Under the pieces are notes generated by a model, which was given only the letters and a program-made list of their open reading frames with translations, made no database searches and was not told the origin of the DNA. From Volutella citrinella (taxonomy: Eukaryota; Ascomycota; Sordariomycetes; Hypocreales; Nectriaceae): a DNA stretch of 64,000 bases. The translations under genes were made by a program, and so were the position numbers. Of the stretch, positions 1-10,260 are shown piece by piece (positions within the stretch are counted from its first letter, which is position 1; the number at the start of each line of letters is the position of its first letter). The stretch is taken from the NCBI GenBank assembly GCA_034401135.1, contig JAWZSP010000011.1, positions 1-64,000 on the forward strand, given 5' to 3'.

Positions 1-96
1 TAACCCTAACCCTAACCCTAACCCTAACCCTAACCCTAACCCTAACCCTAACCCTAACCCTAACCCTAACCCTAACCCTAACCCTAACCCTAACCC
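1..96. repeat. Terminal telomere repeat tract
   Basis: Sixteen uninterrupted copies of TAACCC start at the first base, the C-rich strand of a TTAGGG telomere. Position and orientation mark this as the physical left end of the chromosome, so the interior lies to the right. The repeat decays at once after base 96 into unique sequence. Confidence 0.98.
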
Positions 97-1734
97 TTGC
101 GACGCAAACTCGCTTACTGTCGTGAACGCTTTCCACGGAACCCTAAACCACCCTGTTAAGCCTAACTCCAACCCCGAACGTGCCGCCGGCGCGCCCTCCT
201 TCTTCAGCGGTTAGCGGTTAGTTTAGACTCGGTACCACACCCTTCTTAACACCTCAACCCTAGCTCTTCAACTTTTACTGCCGCCAGCGCCCTTACACAC
301 CTCAGAGGTTAGCCCTCTTTAACTCCTCTCTCCTTACCCTCCTCTGCCCTTTCCACCTCACTCTCTAGTCTTACTACCACTCCCACCCCTTCACTTCTCC
401 TGTCCGTCCAAAAGTCGACGTCGCTGTCTAAAACACCCCAGTGCCACCTACTTTAACACCCTACTTCTCTCTTAGCTCCTTGTCTCTACCCCCGTCCTGT
501 TTCTACCACTCTTCAACCCCCCCTGCACAACTCTACTAGCACTCTTCACTCTCTTCCACAACACTAAGCACCCTACGCCTCTGCTCACTGCTCTTCTACA
601 GCTTGTACCGCTGTACACGTTAGGGTTCAACAGGCCAGGCGGTAGGTTGGGGTAGACGCAACCAGCCTGCTACCTACAGTTAGTCTCCTTGTCCTTAACC
701 CTTACCGCGGCTGCTTACCTCACTCTACACTCCTCAGCCTTGTAGCTCTACTTGCCGTCGCAGTTGCAGTCGTTGTTGTAGTTATAGTCGTAGTCGTAGT
801 TGTAGTCGTAGTCGTAGTTGTAGTCGTAGTCGTAGTTGTAGTTGTAGTCGTAGTTATAGTTGTAGTCGTAGTCGTAGTCGTAGTTGTAGTCGTAGTCGTA
901 GTCGTAGGTAGGGTTGGGGTTGTAGTTGTAGTGGCCCCCCTGGGGGCTGCTCTAGGGTTAGGGTCACCTCCTTGCCTTCAGCCTGCCCGTACCGTCACCC
1001 GTAGGATTAGATGTACGGTTGGGCGTAGGACCTGCCAGTCCAGCTCGGTCTCGCTAGCGTGGTGCGTCACCCCCATGCCGTAACAGTGCCTTAACGTACC
1101 CCCGGTGCCGTCGCAATAACTCCTTGTTGTAGATAAATTGAAACACCTTTCCCTTTTCTTGTCCGTAACCCTACGTCGGCTGTCCGGAACGCACGGTGAC
1201 ATTAGACCTTACTAGAAACAAGGCAGTGCCTTCTTTTAACCCTACACTACTGACCTCCGGCATAACAACGGCTCCGCCAACGAGAGGCCCTCACTGTTGA
1301 CCGTCCTTGACACTCGGTGTAGGGTTAGGGTTACCTGTGAACCCTACCCTAGACCAAGACACCGAACACATTATCGCGCCGTCTATAGCTCTGCCCCTTG
1401 TCGGCAAGTATTTACCCAGCCAAATAACGCAAAGATACGCAAGATTAAACTCATTCAACACCTTGTAACTCGTCATCGTCTTTCCGTCCTCTATTTCTCC
1501 GATTAGACACTTGTCGAGGCTCTCTAGTACCTCTTGAAGGAAAGCGTCTTTGAGTCCATTTACGACGCCCGCCTACTCTTTCCCGAGCTGTTTCACTCGT
1601 CTCCATCCGAACCAAGAGTGACCTGCGCCGAGTCTCCTCCTCCTACCACCTTACGCTCCTTAGCTATGGACTAGCTGCTCGCTTCTTTCCAGAGGTGCTC
1701 CGCCCTTTCCCCACTGCGCGTGTACCCTAGATCA
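97..1734. other. Telomere-adjacent sequence without a recognisable gene
   Basis: Pyrimidine-rich sequence with many CTC/CTT/CCT runs and no convincing coding frame. Short TTAGGG-like words in the opposite orientation to the end tract occur near 951-962 and 1320-1333. A low-complexity triplet array (757-908) is listed separately. The short open frames here have no domain and do not look like genes. Confidence 0.6.
757..908. repeat. Imperfect GTAGTC/GTAGTT triplet array
   Basis: About 150 bp of GTN triplets, mostly alternating GTA with GTC or GTT (for example GTAGTCGTAGTTGTAGTC). Variation lies mainly in the third base of each triplet. It sits 0.75 kb from the telomere and ends in a G-rich stretch. 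It is open in several frames but shows no sign of being coding. Confidence 0.85.
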
Positions 1735-1872
1735 ACTCACTCTCAGTGCCCTAAGCACCGGCCAATACTCCGACCTCACCCTCATCTCGACCGCTAAGTC
1801 TTACACAGCCCATCGCCTTCTCATTCATCAGAGGGCTCCAGTCATAGCAAGCGCCATCAGCCGTCGAGATAT
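1735..1872 (+). pseudogene. Relic of a BTB/POZ domain
   Basis: In the frame ending near 1872 the sequence reads LSTGQYSDLTLI, then KSYTAHRLLIHQRAPV. This is the pattern of fungal BTB/POZ domains: a short helix, then xYSDLTI, then a conserved H-[KR] turn (here AHR), then the R-[SA]-P segment before the dimer helix. There is no usable start and the frame runs into unrelated sequence, so this is at best a fragment. BTB domains normally mediate protein-protein contacts. The call rests on motif pattern only. Confidence 0.4.
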
Positions 1873-1939
1873 CACTCGAAACGACCTACACAATGCAGCA
1901 AGAGACTACTTTAACTTCATTGATGATAGCCCTCAACCA

Positions 1940-2092
1940 GTCGACTGCCTCTTGGCCAGCCTGTCTGCGTTTTCGTTGAATTTGCGCAATACATGCCAGA
2001 ACAGGACTTCGATGCCAACACTGTTCAAGGTCTTCACCAGCTCATCGAGTTTCTCGAGATGAGATTTGTCTCGGAACCATATTAATGCGAGA
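1940..2092 (-). pseudogene. Decayed C-terminal fragment of an RNase H gene
   Basis: Read on the minus strand, this stretch gives a run with LVKTLNSVGIEVLFWHVLRK followed by FNENADRLAK. It aligns residue by residue with the C-terminus of the intact neighbour at 2169-2825 (LVKDLGSIGVEVLFWHVRRY, then YNKEADELAN). The last catalytic Asp region and the HV-R segment survive, but the first two catalytic segments are missing. It is a partial duplicate in the same orientation, directly downstream of the intact gene. Confidence 0.75.
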
Positions 2093-2168
2093 CTAGGCGA
2101 ACAGCTAGCACTTATAACCCTAACCAGCCAAGTTTTTTAACCCCCCTTCCTAATTTCCTCGCCAACTA

Positions 2169-2825
2169 TTATGTAAAAGCTCTATTAGCCAGCTCGTCTG
2201 CCTCTTTATTATAATAGCGTCTTACATGCCAGAACAGTACTTCGACGCCAATACTCCCTAAGTCCTTCACTAGCCCCTCGAGTTTCCGAAATAATTCCAT
2301 ATTAGCAACAGGGGTCCCCTTTGCAGTCCGGTAACCATTGGCCTGCCACTTAAAGATCCACTCCGTCATACCCTTGACCAAGTACTCTGAGTCTGCCTTG
2401 ATAACCACTTGAGAAAGTGATTCATCGGAGAGCCTGTTCCTCTGGATGTTGAGAGCCTGTTCAAGACCAAGCACTCCAGCCTCTAACTCGGCAATCTGAT
2501 TCGTGGCTGGGTTGCTTTGTAGTAGGCGGCTCTGGTTGTATGCTGATGCCGCGCCGACAAACACACCCACCGCCGCTCGTGCGAGTGGTGTCCCATTGCC
2601 CTTGCAAGCGCCGTCGACGGCAATCACGATGCTGTCTAAGTGCGACGTTCGACAATCACAAACCCCACAAGGGCTTGCATTATCGCATGCCACGTTGACC
2701 CAAAGCTTATCGTCACAGATTTCCACGTCGTCAGGTGTTACGTCCTCTCCAAATAGAGCAGCAACATCAAACAGTCGACTCTGCTGCCCCTTCCGTGACT
2801 GCGGTTTGCGGTGTGCCTTTCGCAT
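2169..2825 (-). CDS. RNase H-like (type 1) protein
   Basis: The predicted product is 218 aa. The open frame extends eight codons further upstream, but only to a TTG, so the ATG at 2825 is used. The RNase H fold starts near residue 65 with IVIAVDGACKGNGT, giving the first catalytic Asp. NQIAELEAGVLGLEQAL carries the catalytic Glu, VVIKADSEYLVKG the second Asp, and HVRRYYNKEADELANRA the final His and Asp. All four acidic positions of type 1 RNase H are visible, so the enzyme could cleave the RNA strand of RNA-DNA hybrids. The first 65 residues are basic then acidic and contain several Cys; no mitochondrial signal is obvious. There is no reverse transcriptase next to it, so it looks like a free-standing cellular-type RNase H rather than a retroelement module. 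A C-terminal fragment duplicate lies downstream. Confidence 0.75.
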   Translation of the reverse strand: MRKAHRKPQSRKGQQSRLFDVAALFGEDVTPDDVEICDDKLWVNVACDNASPCGVCDCRTSHLDSIVIAVDGACKGNGTPLARAAVGVFVGAASAYNQSRLLQSNPATNQIAELEAGVLGLEQALNIQRNRLSDESLSQVVIKADSEYLVKGMTEWIFKWQANGYRTAKGTPVANMELFRKLEGLVKDLGSIGVEVLFWHVRRYYNKEADELANRAFT

Positions 2826-3408
2826 AAGGAACCAGCCGATGTAGAGCAAAGGTAATTAGGGAAAAAATGACATGAAGAGCGATTGACGAGCGGAAGGAAC
2901 CCTTACTAAAGGGTGCGCTGGGCTGTGTGCAACAAGCAAAATGCAAAGTGGCCACTTTCGGTGAAAAGGCGGGGTGATACAGAAAGAACAAAAGAGTCTT
3001 ACAGGCGGGGTTGGCTGAATAAGGCCGGCCGAACAAGGCTGGCCAATAAGGCTGCCCAACGAGGCTGCCCAACGAGGTTGCCCAACTAGGCTGCCCAACA
3101 TGCAGCAGCTGACATATGACCTACTGATGCATTACCACAATAAACGATTATATATGCCACTAAGGGCACGAAGACCGGGTTTTAGATAGTTCCAACTACT
3201 GTATAACCAGTTCATTATGTCTCTCTATAGCCTAAATTTGCTGTGAAAGCGGCAAGCCGCAGGACAGCCTGATAGTACTATAGAACTGTAGCTTCATTGC
3301 TATGTGGTAAAAAGGTAGGATTAAGGTAGCCCTAATATATACTTTTCAGCCATCCAGTATCATTATAGTGCTTACATTATGGAAAAAAAACAGCAGTAAC
3401 TTGAACCA
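2826..3408. other. Intergenic region containing a 13-bp minisatellite
   Basis: Upstream region of the RNase H gene and downstream region of the next minus-strand gene. Apart from the minisatellite at about 3007-3102 it is A/T-rich with no coding frame I trust. Confidence 0.5.
3007..3102. repeat. 13-bp tandem repeat (GGCTGCCCAACGA type)
   Basis: About seven imperfect tandem units of roughly 13 bp, each built on GGCTGCCCAACGA or GGCTGGCCAATAA. The last four units are nearly identical and the leftmost are more diverged. It lies 0.2 kb upstream of the RNase H start codon. Confidence 0.8.
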
Positions 3409-4647
3409 CTACCTTCCCATTCCTCCTCCTACTCCCTCCTCCTCCTCTGGGGTTCGTACACCAGGCTCGCTTAAAAGGTCCACCGGACCCAAGTCTCCGA
3501 GCCCCAAGCAGGAATAGCCCACCAGGTTCATTTTCTTAACGCTCACAACAAGTCGCTCCCCTACAAGAGCAGCATGTTCGTCGCGTTTGGCAATATACAT
3601 AGCCAGCGCAGCACGCTCGTCCTTGTTTAAAACCGCCAGCTCCTCCTGAATCCTTAGCAGCCTATCCTCTAAATCCGACTTCTTATCACTAATTTTCGAT
3701 AGCTCATTATCCAGCTTCGACTCTAACGTGCGTGTGTTCTCGACAATGGATGTGAACGCCATCTGAGTTTCATCATACAGCCTCTTGATCACATCGGCGT
3801 GCTGTGCCCCGGTATCGAGCAGCTCGGAAAAAGCATGGGCCGTGGATAGGAGAGCTTGCAGATTCCTGGAGGACATAGGAACACGCCCCTCCGCAGTAGG
3901 TTGGATTCTGGCCACTGACTGGAGTAGTCCTTCCCAGCGTCCTCTGATCAGTGTTGCCTCTTGCAGTAAGATAGGTGAGGTCTTCCCGGAATTCATCCAC
4001 CCATTGACTAAGTTGGACCAACTCGGCGCACTTCCACCCACGTGCCTGTAACGTTTCTTGCATATTTTCTTGTGCAAAAGCATAGCAGAGGTTTTCCAGA
4101 GCCGCCTGCAGCCTGCACATAATTGCATGCTGTGCTGGGTATGAGAGATCTGTAAGAAAATGAGTCGGCAATAAGGGTTCTCCTAATAATGCTGGTCAGG
4201 TATTTTAAATCGATGTAAAGACGGGTACCGCTTACCTGAACTTGAGTTTTCCATCTCCTGCGTACCCAGCAGCCCTAGTTCTGCTGCTTTCTCAGAATCT
4301 CGAAATGCACCATTGAGAATCAGCTGCTTAGCCTTTGCAATGATAAGATCCTCGTCGAAGCGATCCATTAATTGGATACATTCTTGGCCTTGACACCTCT
4401 GGATCCTGTTCTTGATAAAGTTTCTTTCCTTTGCGCGTTGCGGCTTGGTGTTCTTAAAGACGCTTTTTAGAGCGTGATAGACATCTTGGTCACTTGGACC
4501 CGTTGAATGAGGCTCGGTCAATTCATCGCGAGTGAGGCATGTCGCACAGATCAGTAGCGTCTGTTGAGCGTCCTCCGGACCGCATCGAGAACATGGAGCC
4601 AGTGCAGCCCCCGTTGTTGCTGGTAGATTCGACTCCGATGTATTCAT
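3409..4647 (-). pseudogene. Zinc-ribbon and coiled-coil protein gene, frameshifted
   Basis: Exon 1 runs 4647-4236; the longer frame begins at a TTG, so the ATG at 4647 is preferred, with a TATA-like AAATATAAAAG about 25 bp upstream. The donor is CAG|GTAAGC and the acceptor CTTACAG, giving an 86-nt intron (4150-4235). Exon 1 has a CxxC...CxxC pair (CSRC and CATC) of zinc-ribbon type and a basic helix (KNTKPQRAKERN). Exon 2 starts in frame (LSYPAQHAIMCRLQAALENL) but must shift by one base near 3960-3985 to reach the long helical frame that contains DVIKRLYDE and SDLEDRLLRIQEEL, a likely coiled coil. No intron with acceptable signals explains the shift, so I read a frameshift mutation or a sequence error. 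The C-terminal 25 residues are E- and G-rich. The family is not recognised. Confidence 0.55.
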
Positions 4648-4659
4648 TCTCACCGTCAA

Positions 4660-5149
4660 GACTTCGGGCTTTTATATTTCGTACGCGACCTGATGACTGT
4701 TGATGTAAAGAGGAAGAGAAGAGTGAGGCGGTGGTGGATACTGCGGGGTATTTGTGATGCCACGTCAACCAACTGCACTGATTATTGGCTGTCTCGCCAC
4801 GCACCTAGCCAACGACGTACACTCCCTGTAGATACAGCAATCAAATCCTCTTGTGGGGTATACGGGCCTCGCCATATGACATAGAGCTGTAACTTCATAT
4901 ATATGCGCAACCTTCTGTAAATATGATCCTCATCGTGCTCATCGTGTGTCTACAGAGCAGGGCGTAGGGCCAACTTCGAATCCGCATCAATACTATTCCG
5001 AGACATGTTCCACTGACCGCCGCCCTTGAACTCTTGCCCCCCTAATCGTCTCGCCCCTCATGCCATCCCTTCTGTTTTTACTCTCCCTACATACCCTTGA
5101 CACACTCTTTTATGCCATTTAACCTCGAGCAAAAAGTTCAAACCCAATC
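4660..5149. other. Intergenic, no gene seen
   Basis: Upstream region of the zinc-ribbon/coiled-coil gene, holding its probable core promoter near 4671-4680. No ORF, repeat or RNA gene is recognised. Confidence 0.5.
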
Positions 5150-5314
5150 ATGACGGAGAAGAATGCTATGGATGTCGATATACTAGCCACGATCGATCTG
5201 CTTAAGAAGCAGCTCAACTTCTGCGATGAGCACGCTAGTATACGGGCTGCCAACGCTCTTACGGACACCCAAACTGAGATAGGCCACCTAGCCTCTAGAC
5301 GACATCGAGGATAA
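5150..5314 (+). CDS. Small ORF, 54 aa, unrecognised
   Basis: An ATG-initiated frame of 54 codons with an even, helical composition (MDVDILATIDLLKKQL, later TQTEIGHLASRR). After the stop, the same frame continues in protein-like fashion (ALKALGTLDKCVIIIGQ) until another stop near 5380. This suggests either a tiny helical protein or the decayed remains of a longer coiled-coil protein. Another short frame begins just upstream at 5112. No family is recognised. Confidence 0.3.
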   Translation: MTEKNAMDVDILATIDLLKKQLNFCDEHASIRAANALTDTQTEIGHLASRRHRG

Positions 5315-5459
5315 GCCCTAAAGGCTTTAGGCACACTTGACAAATGTGTGATTATTATCGGCCAGATAAATGATATCTAGCCTGAATCTACGCTACTCTT
5401 TGATATGAGGTTTCTATGGACATGCTCTCGCTATACGTATACGAACCCCGCGTTTGCAT

Positions 5460-8400
5460 TCAGGCGTTTCTTTTCTTTTCTTCCCGTTCCTGCTTGACTT
5501 GCTTCCTTAGCCGTTTCTGCGGCCGCCACGAGCCCGTGCTGTCCATAGTCTGTATGGTGAAGGCTGTCCCCTCGGTCCCGTCCGATGTATTAGAGGCATC
5601 TTCATCCTCCTCCTCTAATAGCTTCTCTAACACCAATCGACGCTGTTCTCGAATTTCTTCCAAACAAATAGATCCTTGTGAAAATCCGGTAGATCCAGCT
5701 CGAGATACCGTTGACTCGCTTGCCACGGCCACCGAGTGGCGAGACGGGAAGGATGCCGTGGGGGAAGACGTGTAGACTGCTTGGCTGGACCGCGCCATGC
5801 TGATCTTACGCTGCCGCCTAGCCTGATCTGCCTCCAGCGTCTTGTTGAATACAGCCTCAAGCTCGTCCAGAGTCTTCTTGCGTATGGCGCTGACCAGACG
5901 AAGCTGCGGCGGTCGGCCACCTTCGACGACGGGAAACAAGCTGCCATTGTTGTACGGCTCTACAGCACGACCCAGCCGCAATGCGTCTATATGCACTGTC
6001 TGATTCGAGCTCAAAAGCAAGTCGCGCGTCGACCAATGAAACTGGCTGTTTGTGTTGTCCTCGTCGTCTTTCCAACCTGAACCGCCAAATCGCTGGCGGC
6101 ATAAAGGTGCCAGTACCCGTGAAAGGCTGCTTTGTACAGAGATGCGCACGTCTGGGTCCTCGAGCTTACGCGGTGCTACGGTAGGATTGGGAAAACCCAG
6201 AGACGTGCTAGTCGGCTCGATATAGATGATCGATGCCCACATCAGCCGCCGCTTCAAGTCCTTCTGCTTATTTTCCTTCGTGGTGCCGATAAGCTCTGTA
6301 GATGATGGCCAAGGCAAGATCCAGTGAGTGAGGAAGACTAATCGACTGAGGTCCTTATACCATCGTTGGGCCTCTACGAGACCAAAGTAGAATGTGATAA
6401 GTTCGATACTGCGCCGTGCTGCAATCCGAAAAGGGAGTGAATACCACCCTTTCCGCTCTCCTAGGGCTGTATGCGAACTGCTGTGGGAGAACAGATCGTG
6501 AAACAAGTCCATCACCTCCGTCGATCGTAGCTTATTCCCGGTAATCAAGTGAGGCCAAGTGTGGCTGGTATCGCTCATCCGGTCATGGAATAGATCACAG
6601 AGTCCATCGTAGCAAAGGTTGGGCGCATCGGAGTCGGGATAGCGACTGGCGGCCTCATCTGTGACGTCGGAGCCCGTCTTCCATTTTGTGCTCTTAAGGG
6701 CCACGCGCCAGACATCGCGTTGGAAGAGCTCGATAACGGTCGAATGGAGATACTCGAGCCATACCCTTTTAGCTGCCGCGTTCTCCATTACCTGGAATCG
6801 GCCGACCCAGCTCTGGGCCTGCCACATACGTACGTGGACATCCCGGATGTCCTTGAGCACTTGCCACTGCCGTTTGTAGTCCTGACGGAGCAGATCGTTT
6901 CCGACGGCCAGTCGATCCCCCACTTCCGAGTGGAATCGCCAGATGTTCCAGTCAAACTTCCCCGGCAGCCACCAGCCAAATCCATGCAGCTTCGAGGTTT
7001 TGCCCAGACCCAGACCTTCCCGCTGCGTCTTTGTCTCTTCGGTGCCCCCCTCTTGCGTACGAGTGCGCCGTGTTGACTCCCACCTGTCGCTCCACAGCAC
7101 ACTCTCACTGCCGATCAATGACGAGTCGTAGCTGAAGCGAAGTCCGCGGAGCGCCACGGCCATGGTGATCGTCTCGGGAAGTGAGTACTTTAACCCTGTC
7201 TGGGACTTGATGTGCTCGAACAGGAAGCAATACCGATTAACGCTCGCTCGAAGAAATCGTGCCATGGTAGCAGACGGTATTGAGAAGAAGGGCCTGTCCA
7301 CGATGCCCTCGGACCCCAGACCCTCGGGTTGTTCTAGTGGCGGGTCCGCTCGGAACAGTTCTGTGATACGCCGCAGCAGTGCGAGAGACACCCTGTCCTC
7401 CGACCGGATGCCGTACGTGAACTGATGCTCGGGTAGCTCTTGGATCGGCGGGTCATCTGCGCAGGTCGGGATGTTCCGATGGATGCGTAGCTTGCTGAGT
7501 CGGTATGCGCATTGCACCCGCGACTGGTGTGCGTGGATCCCTTTCGTCGAGTTATTCTGGTCGCGGAGATACGACGGGTCAAGCGACATGCTCTCTGTGT
7601 GCCTGTTCTGGAAGGGATACTGCTTGGCCGCGTCGAACGGCACCTTGATGAGGTCGTAGAACTGACTATACACGAGCCCGTTCTCCATCTCCCAGCTCCC
7701 CGGTCGCGGCGTTACCGTCATGCCCCAAGCGTCGCGGAGCGTCACAAAGGGATACGTCGTCCTCGTGATTGGGGCTTTGCGGCCCTTGACATCCTCGCTG
7801 ATGCACCGCCGGTCCTGTATACGGCTCCACTGCAGGCGCCGCCGCCATGCCTTGTCCAAGCAGCATCGCCGCCATAGCAAGACCCTGCCCTGCGGACCCT
7901 TCTCTGCCGGCGTGCACTGGCGCCCGATGTCGATATAGGTTGATTCTGGCTTGAGGTATGTCTCGTCCACGGCCTGGACCCAGTGCCGCTGCCACTTCTC
8001 CAGCATTACATCTAACCTCGGCTGCATCCAGGCCAGCTTGGTGTTCTTTGCGGCCATGTACAGCCGCACACCCTCAAACTCACTGTAGGCCGCCGCCCTA
8101 TACTGGATCCCGCACCACAGAGCGTCGAGGTATTGCGGCTGCAGGGTGATATAGAAGTGCTTGCGCCGTGCCCCCGAGTTCCCGGCACCCGGCTGGCTCC
8201 TCTTCTTGCCGGCTGCCCCGAAATCGTCTTCCATCTCGGCCTGCTCTGCTGGCTTCACCTCGCCTGCTGCAAGTGCTTCCCGAGGTGCGCTGCTGTCTGA
8301 CGTAGCGATCGCGTGCGTCTTGGGGATGTACTGGAGGATGTTGTTGTCGTCGATCGCGGCCTGCATAGCCGGCATCACCACCTCCTCGTACCAGCACACA

Positions 8401-10152
8401 AAGACGTCTCGGCGGATCGCCGTCTGGCTGTACGGCTCCGTTACGGGCGTTCGGAATAGCGCGGGGAAGAAGACCCAGATGAAGGTGTCGACGAGGCCGA
8501 CCACGCGCCCGAAGCAGTAGTTTGGTATGTTGTGCAGGGGCTGCGCCTTAATACCGTCGGGTCCCTGCACCGACTCCGGCACCGGGATGCTGAGGTGCAC
8601 GTTCTCGACCAGGTTCAGTACAACGTGCGGCTGTGTATACCACTGGATCCCCATCTGCGCGACCGCGAGCGACACGGGGAAGCTGCAGAGGCTGTCGACA
8701 TCGTACGTCGACTGTATAGCGCTCTGCTCGCCCTGCTGCTCGCCGTAGTGCGAGTGCATGCACAGATAGGGCGGCGACGGCTCATGGTCTGTAAGCCCCT
8801 CCATGGCTGCCTTACAGGAGCTGCTATGCCGTGTCGGTGCCGTCCCCAGCGTTGCGTTGCGGTACCCTGGCCGTAAGAGGTCTTGTGCTGGGTCGAGGAC
8901 GACTGGCAACCGATCCTCACGCCCATTGCTGTTAGATACCCGACCCTCGAGCCTCTTGGCTACATCAAGCAGCGATGCGCAGCTCGGTTCCGCCCCGAGT
9001 GCCTCCGTGGCCTTGTTCAACTGCGACTGGTGGCCGTCTTCATGCTCCCGGCGCGTGCAGCCTACCTCGCCGGTCCACTCTCGGAATAAGAGTACAGCAG
9101 GATCTTCCGGCATTGGCTCCTCCACCGCCTCGCTTCTTCGTTCTGTTATACTCGGGCTGGTCGCGTTGGAGCTGACGATTGTGTTGAGCCTGGCTGCGCC
9201 CGGTTCGACCGTAGGGCTGATGATCCCAGACACGCTCAACGTCTCTCTACCTTGATGATGATCCCGGGCCATGGTAGCCGCGGCGGTGGGCGAGCTTTGG
9301 GAGGGCTTTATCCAGGCATCAAGCGTATGGGACCCCGACCGCCGACCTGACGACGACGGCGGCTGCTCGGTCTGCTGGCGGGACTGCCGAGGCGTTTGCG
9401 TGCCTGCACTCGCCCCCGAACGCGCTGTTCCTTGAGCCGAAGGCGCCGACTGCGGGCTCCAGCCCAGTACTGGGTCACTCAATGCACCCACACTACTGCT
9501 GGAGGCCTGGGACCGATTGCCTCCGTCTATGTGCATAGGGTCAGCCTGTGGGGACCTTTCTTATATAAGCACGATGCTTAACCAACCCGAACGTGATCCA
9601 TTGTGTGGACTGATAAGCAGTTGATCAACCGTATCGGTTAGTGACCGCAGCTCCTCGTCTCGAGTATTGTTTTGGTCGGCATTCGCCTGGCTTTCCAGCA
9701 CGACGGCATCTGCTGCATCGCCGCCTTTAGACACGATCTCGAGTTGGGTACGAGAGTTCTCGAAAAGGCGATTGCGATCTTGACTGTCGTCTTGTGTCGA
9801 TTGGATCGCCCTTGTATTCTCGACCGGGTTCCAGACGGGTCGACCATGCTGCAGCGCGTCTTGCTGGTCGCGAGGTGGTTCTGCCACGGGCCGAGGGGAG
9901 GGCGGCTCTTCAGCCGGCACAGGGATCGAGATATTCGGTTCTATATGCAGACCGATGACTGGATCAGTGGTAGACGGCAGTGCTGGTAGGTGAGGCGCGT
10001 TGTGGTGAATGCCTGCGCGCGTCTCGGTCGGCGCGATGGCTCGTGCTTGTTGCTGGTGATAGTGACGATAGGATCGCGCTCTCTCGAGTGCGCGTCGTCG
10101 TTCTGCTCGCTGTTCTTCGGTTAAATCTAATTTTGGTCTACCTCGGCGCCTA
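5460..10152 (-). CDS. Large subtelomeric repeat-family protein with AT-hook-like N-terminus, 5'-truncated
   Basis: Two exons can be read. Exon 1 enters from the telomere tract at 10152 and ends at 9587. Exon 2 runs 9526-5460. The 60-nt intron (9527-9586) has donor GTTGGT, branch site GGCTGACC and acceptor CATAG, and joins the frames exactly; an ATG at 9536 inside it opens a 1358-codon frame if unspliced. The joined product is at least 1540 aa. It starts RRRGRPK (AT-hook-like), then a basic helix (LTEEQRAERRRALERARSYR), a long Ser/Pro-rich low-complexity part, a W/Y-rich central region without any catalytic signature I recognise, and a C-terminus with acidic coil (LEKLLEEEDEDAS) and basic tail (RPQKRLRKQVK). 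No start codon precedes exon 1: the reading frame runs into telomere repeats. Three degraded copies of the same element follow at 10,896-18,003, so this is a multi-copy subtelomeric family. I see no reverse transcriptase, helicase or integrase motif. Function unknown. Confidence 0.65.
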
Positions 10153-10153
10153 C

Positions 10154-10194
<41 letters not shown>

Positions 10195-10260
10195 CCCTAA
10201 CCCTAACCCTAACCCTAACCCTAACCCTAACCCTAACCCTAACCCTAACCCTAACCCTAA
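10153..10260. repeat. Interstitial telomere tract 1 (about 18 repeats)
   Basis: About 108 bp of CCTAAC repeats in the same orientation as the chromosome end, with a single irregular unit (CCCTAAACCC, one extra A near 10176). Left of it is the truncated AT-hook gene; right of it is a 185-bp block repeated after tract 2. Orientation means the DNA to the right was once directly subterminal. Confidence 0.97.

Noticed and set aside
2169..2825. RNase H as part of a retrotransposon polyprotein
   Set aside because: No reverse transcriptase, integrase or LTR adjoins it; the domain sits in a short complete ORF of its own.
5460..10152. Identification of the large element as a MoTeR-type retrotransposon
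   Set aside because: Arrangement at telomeres is similar, but no reverse transcriptase or endonuclease motif is visible in the 1540-residue product.
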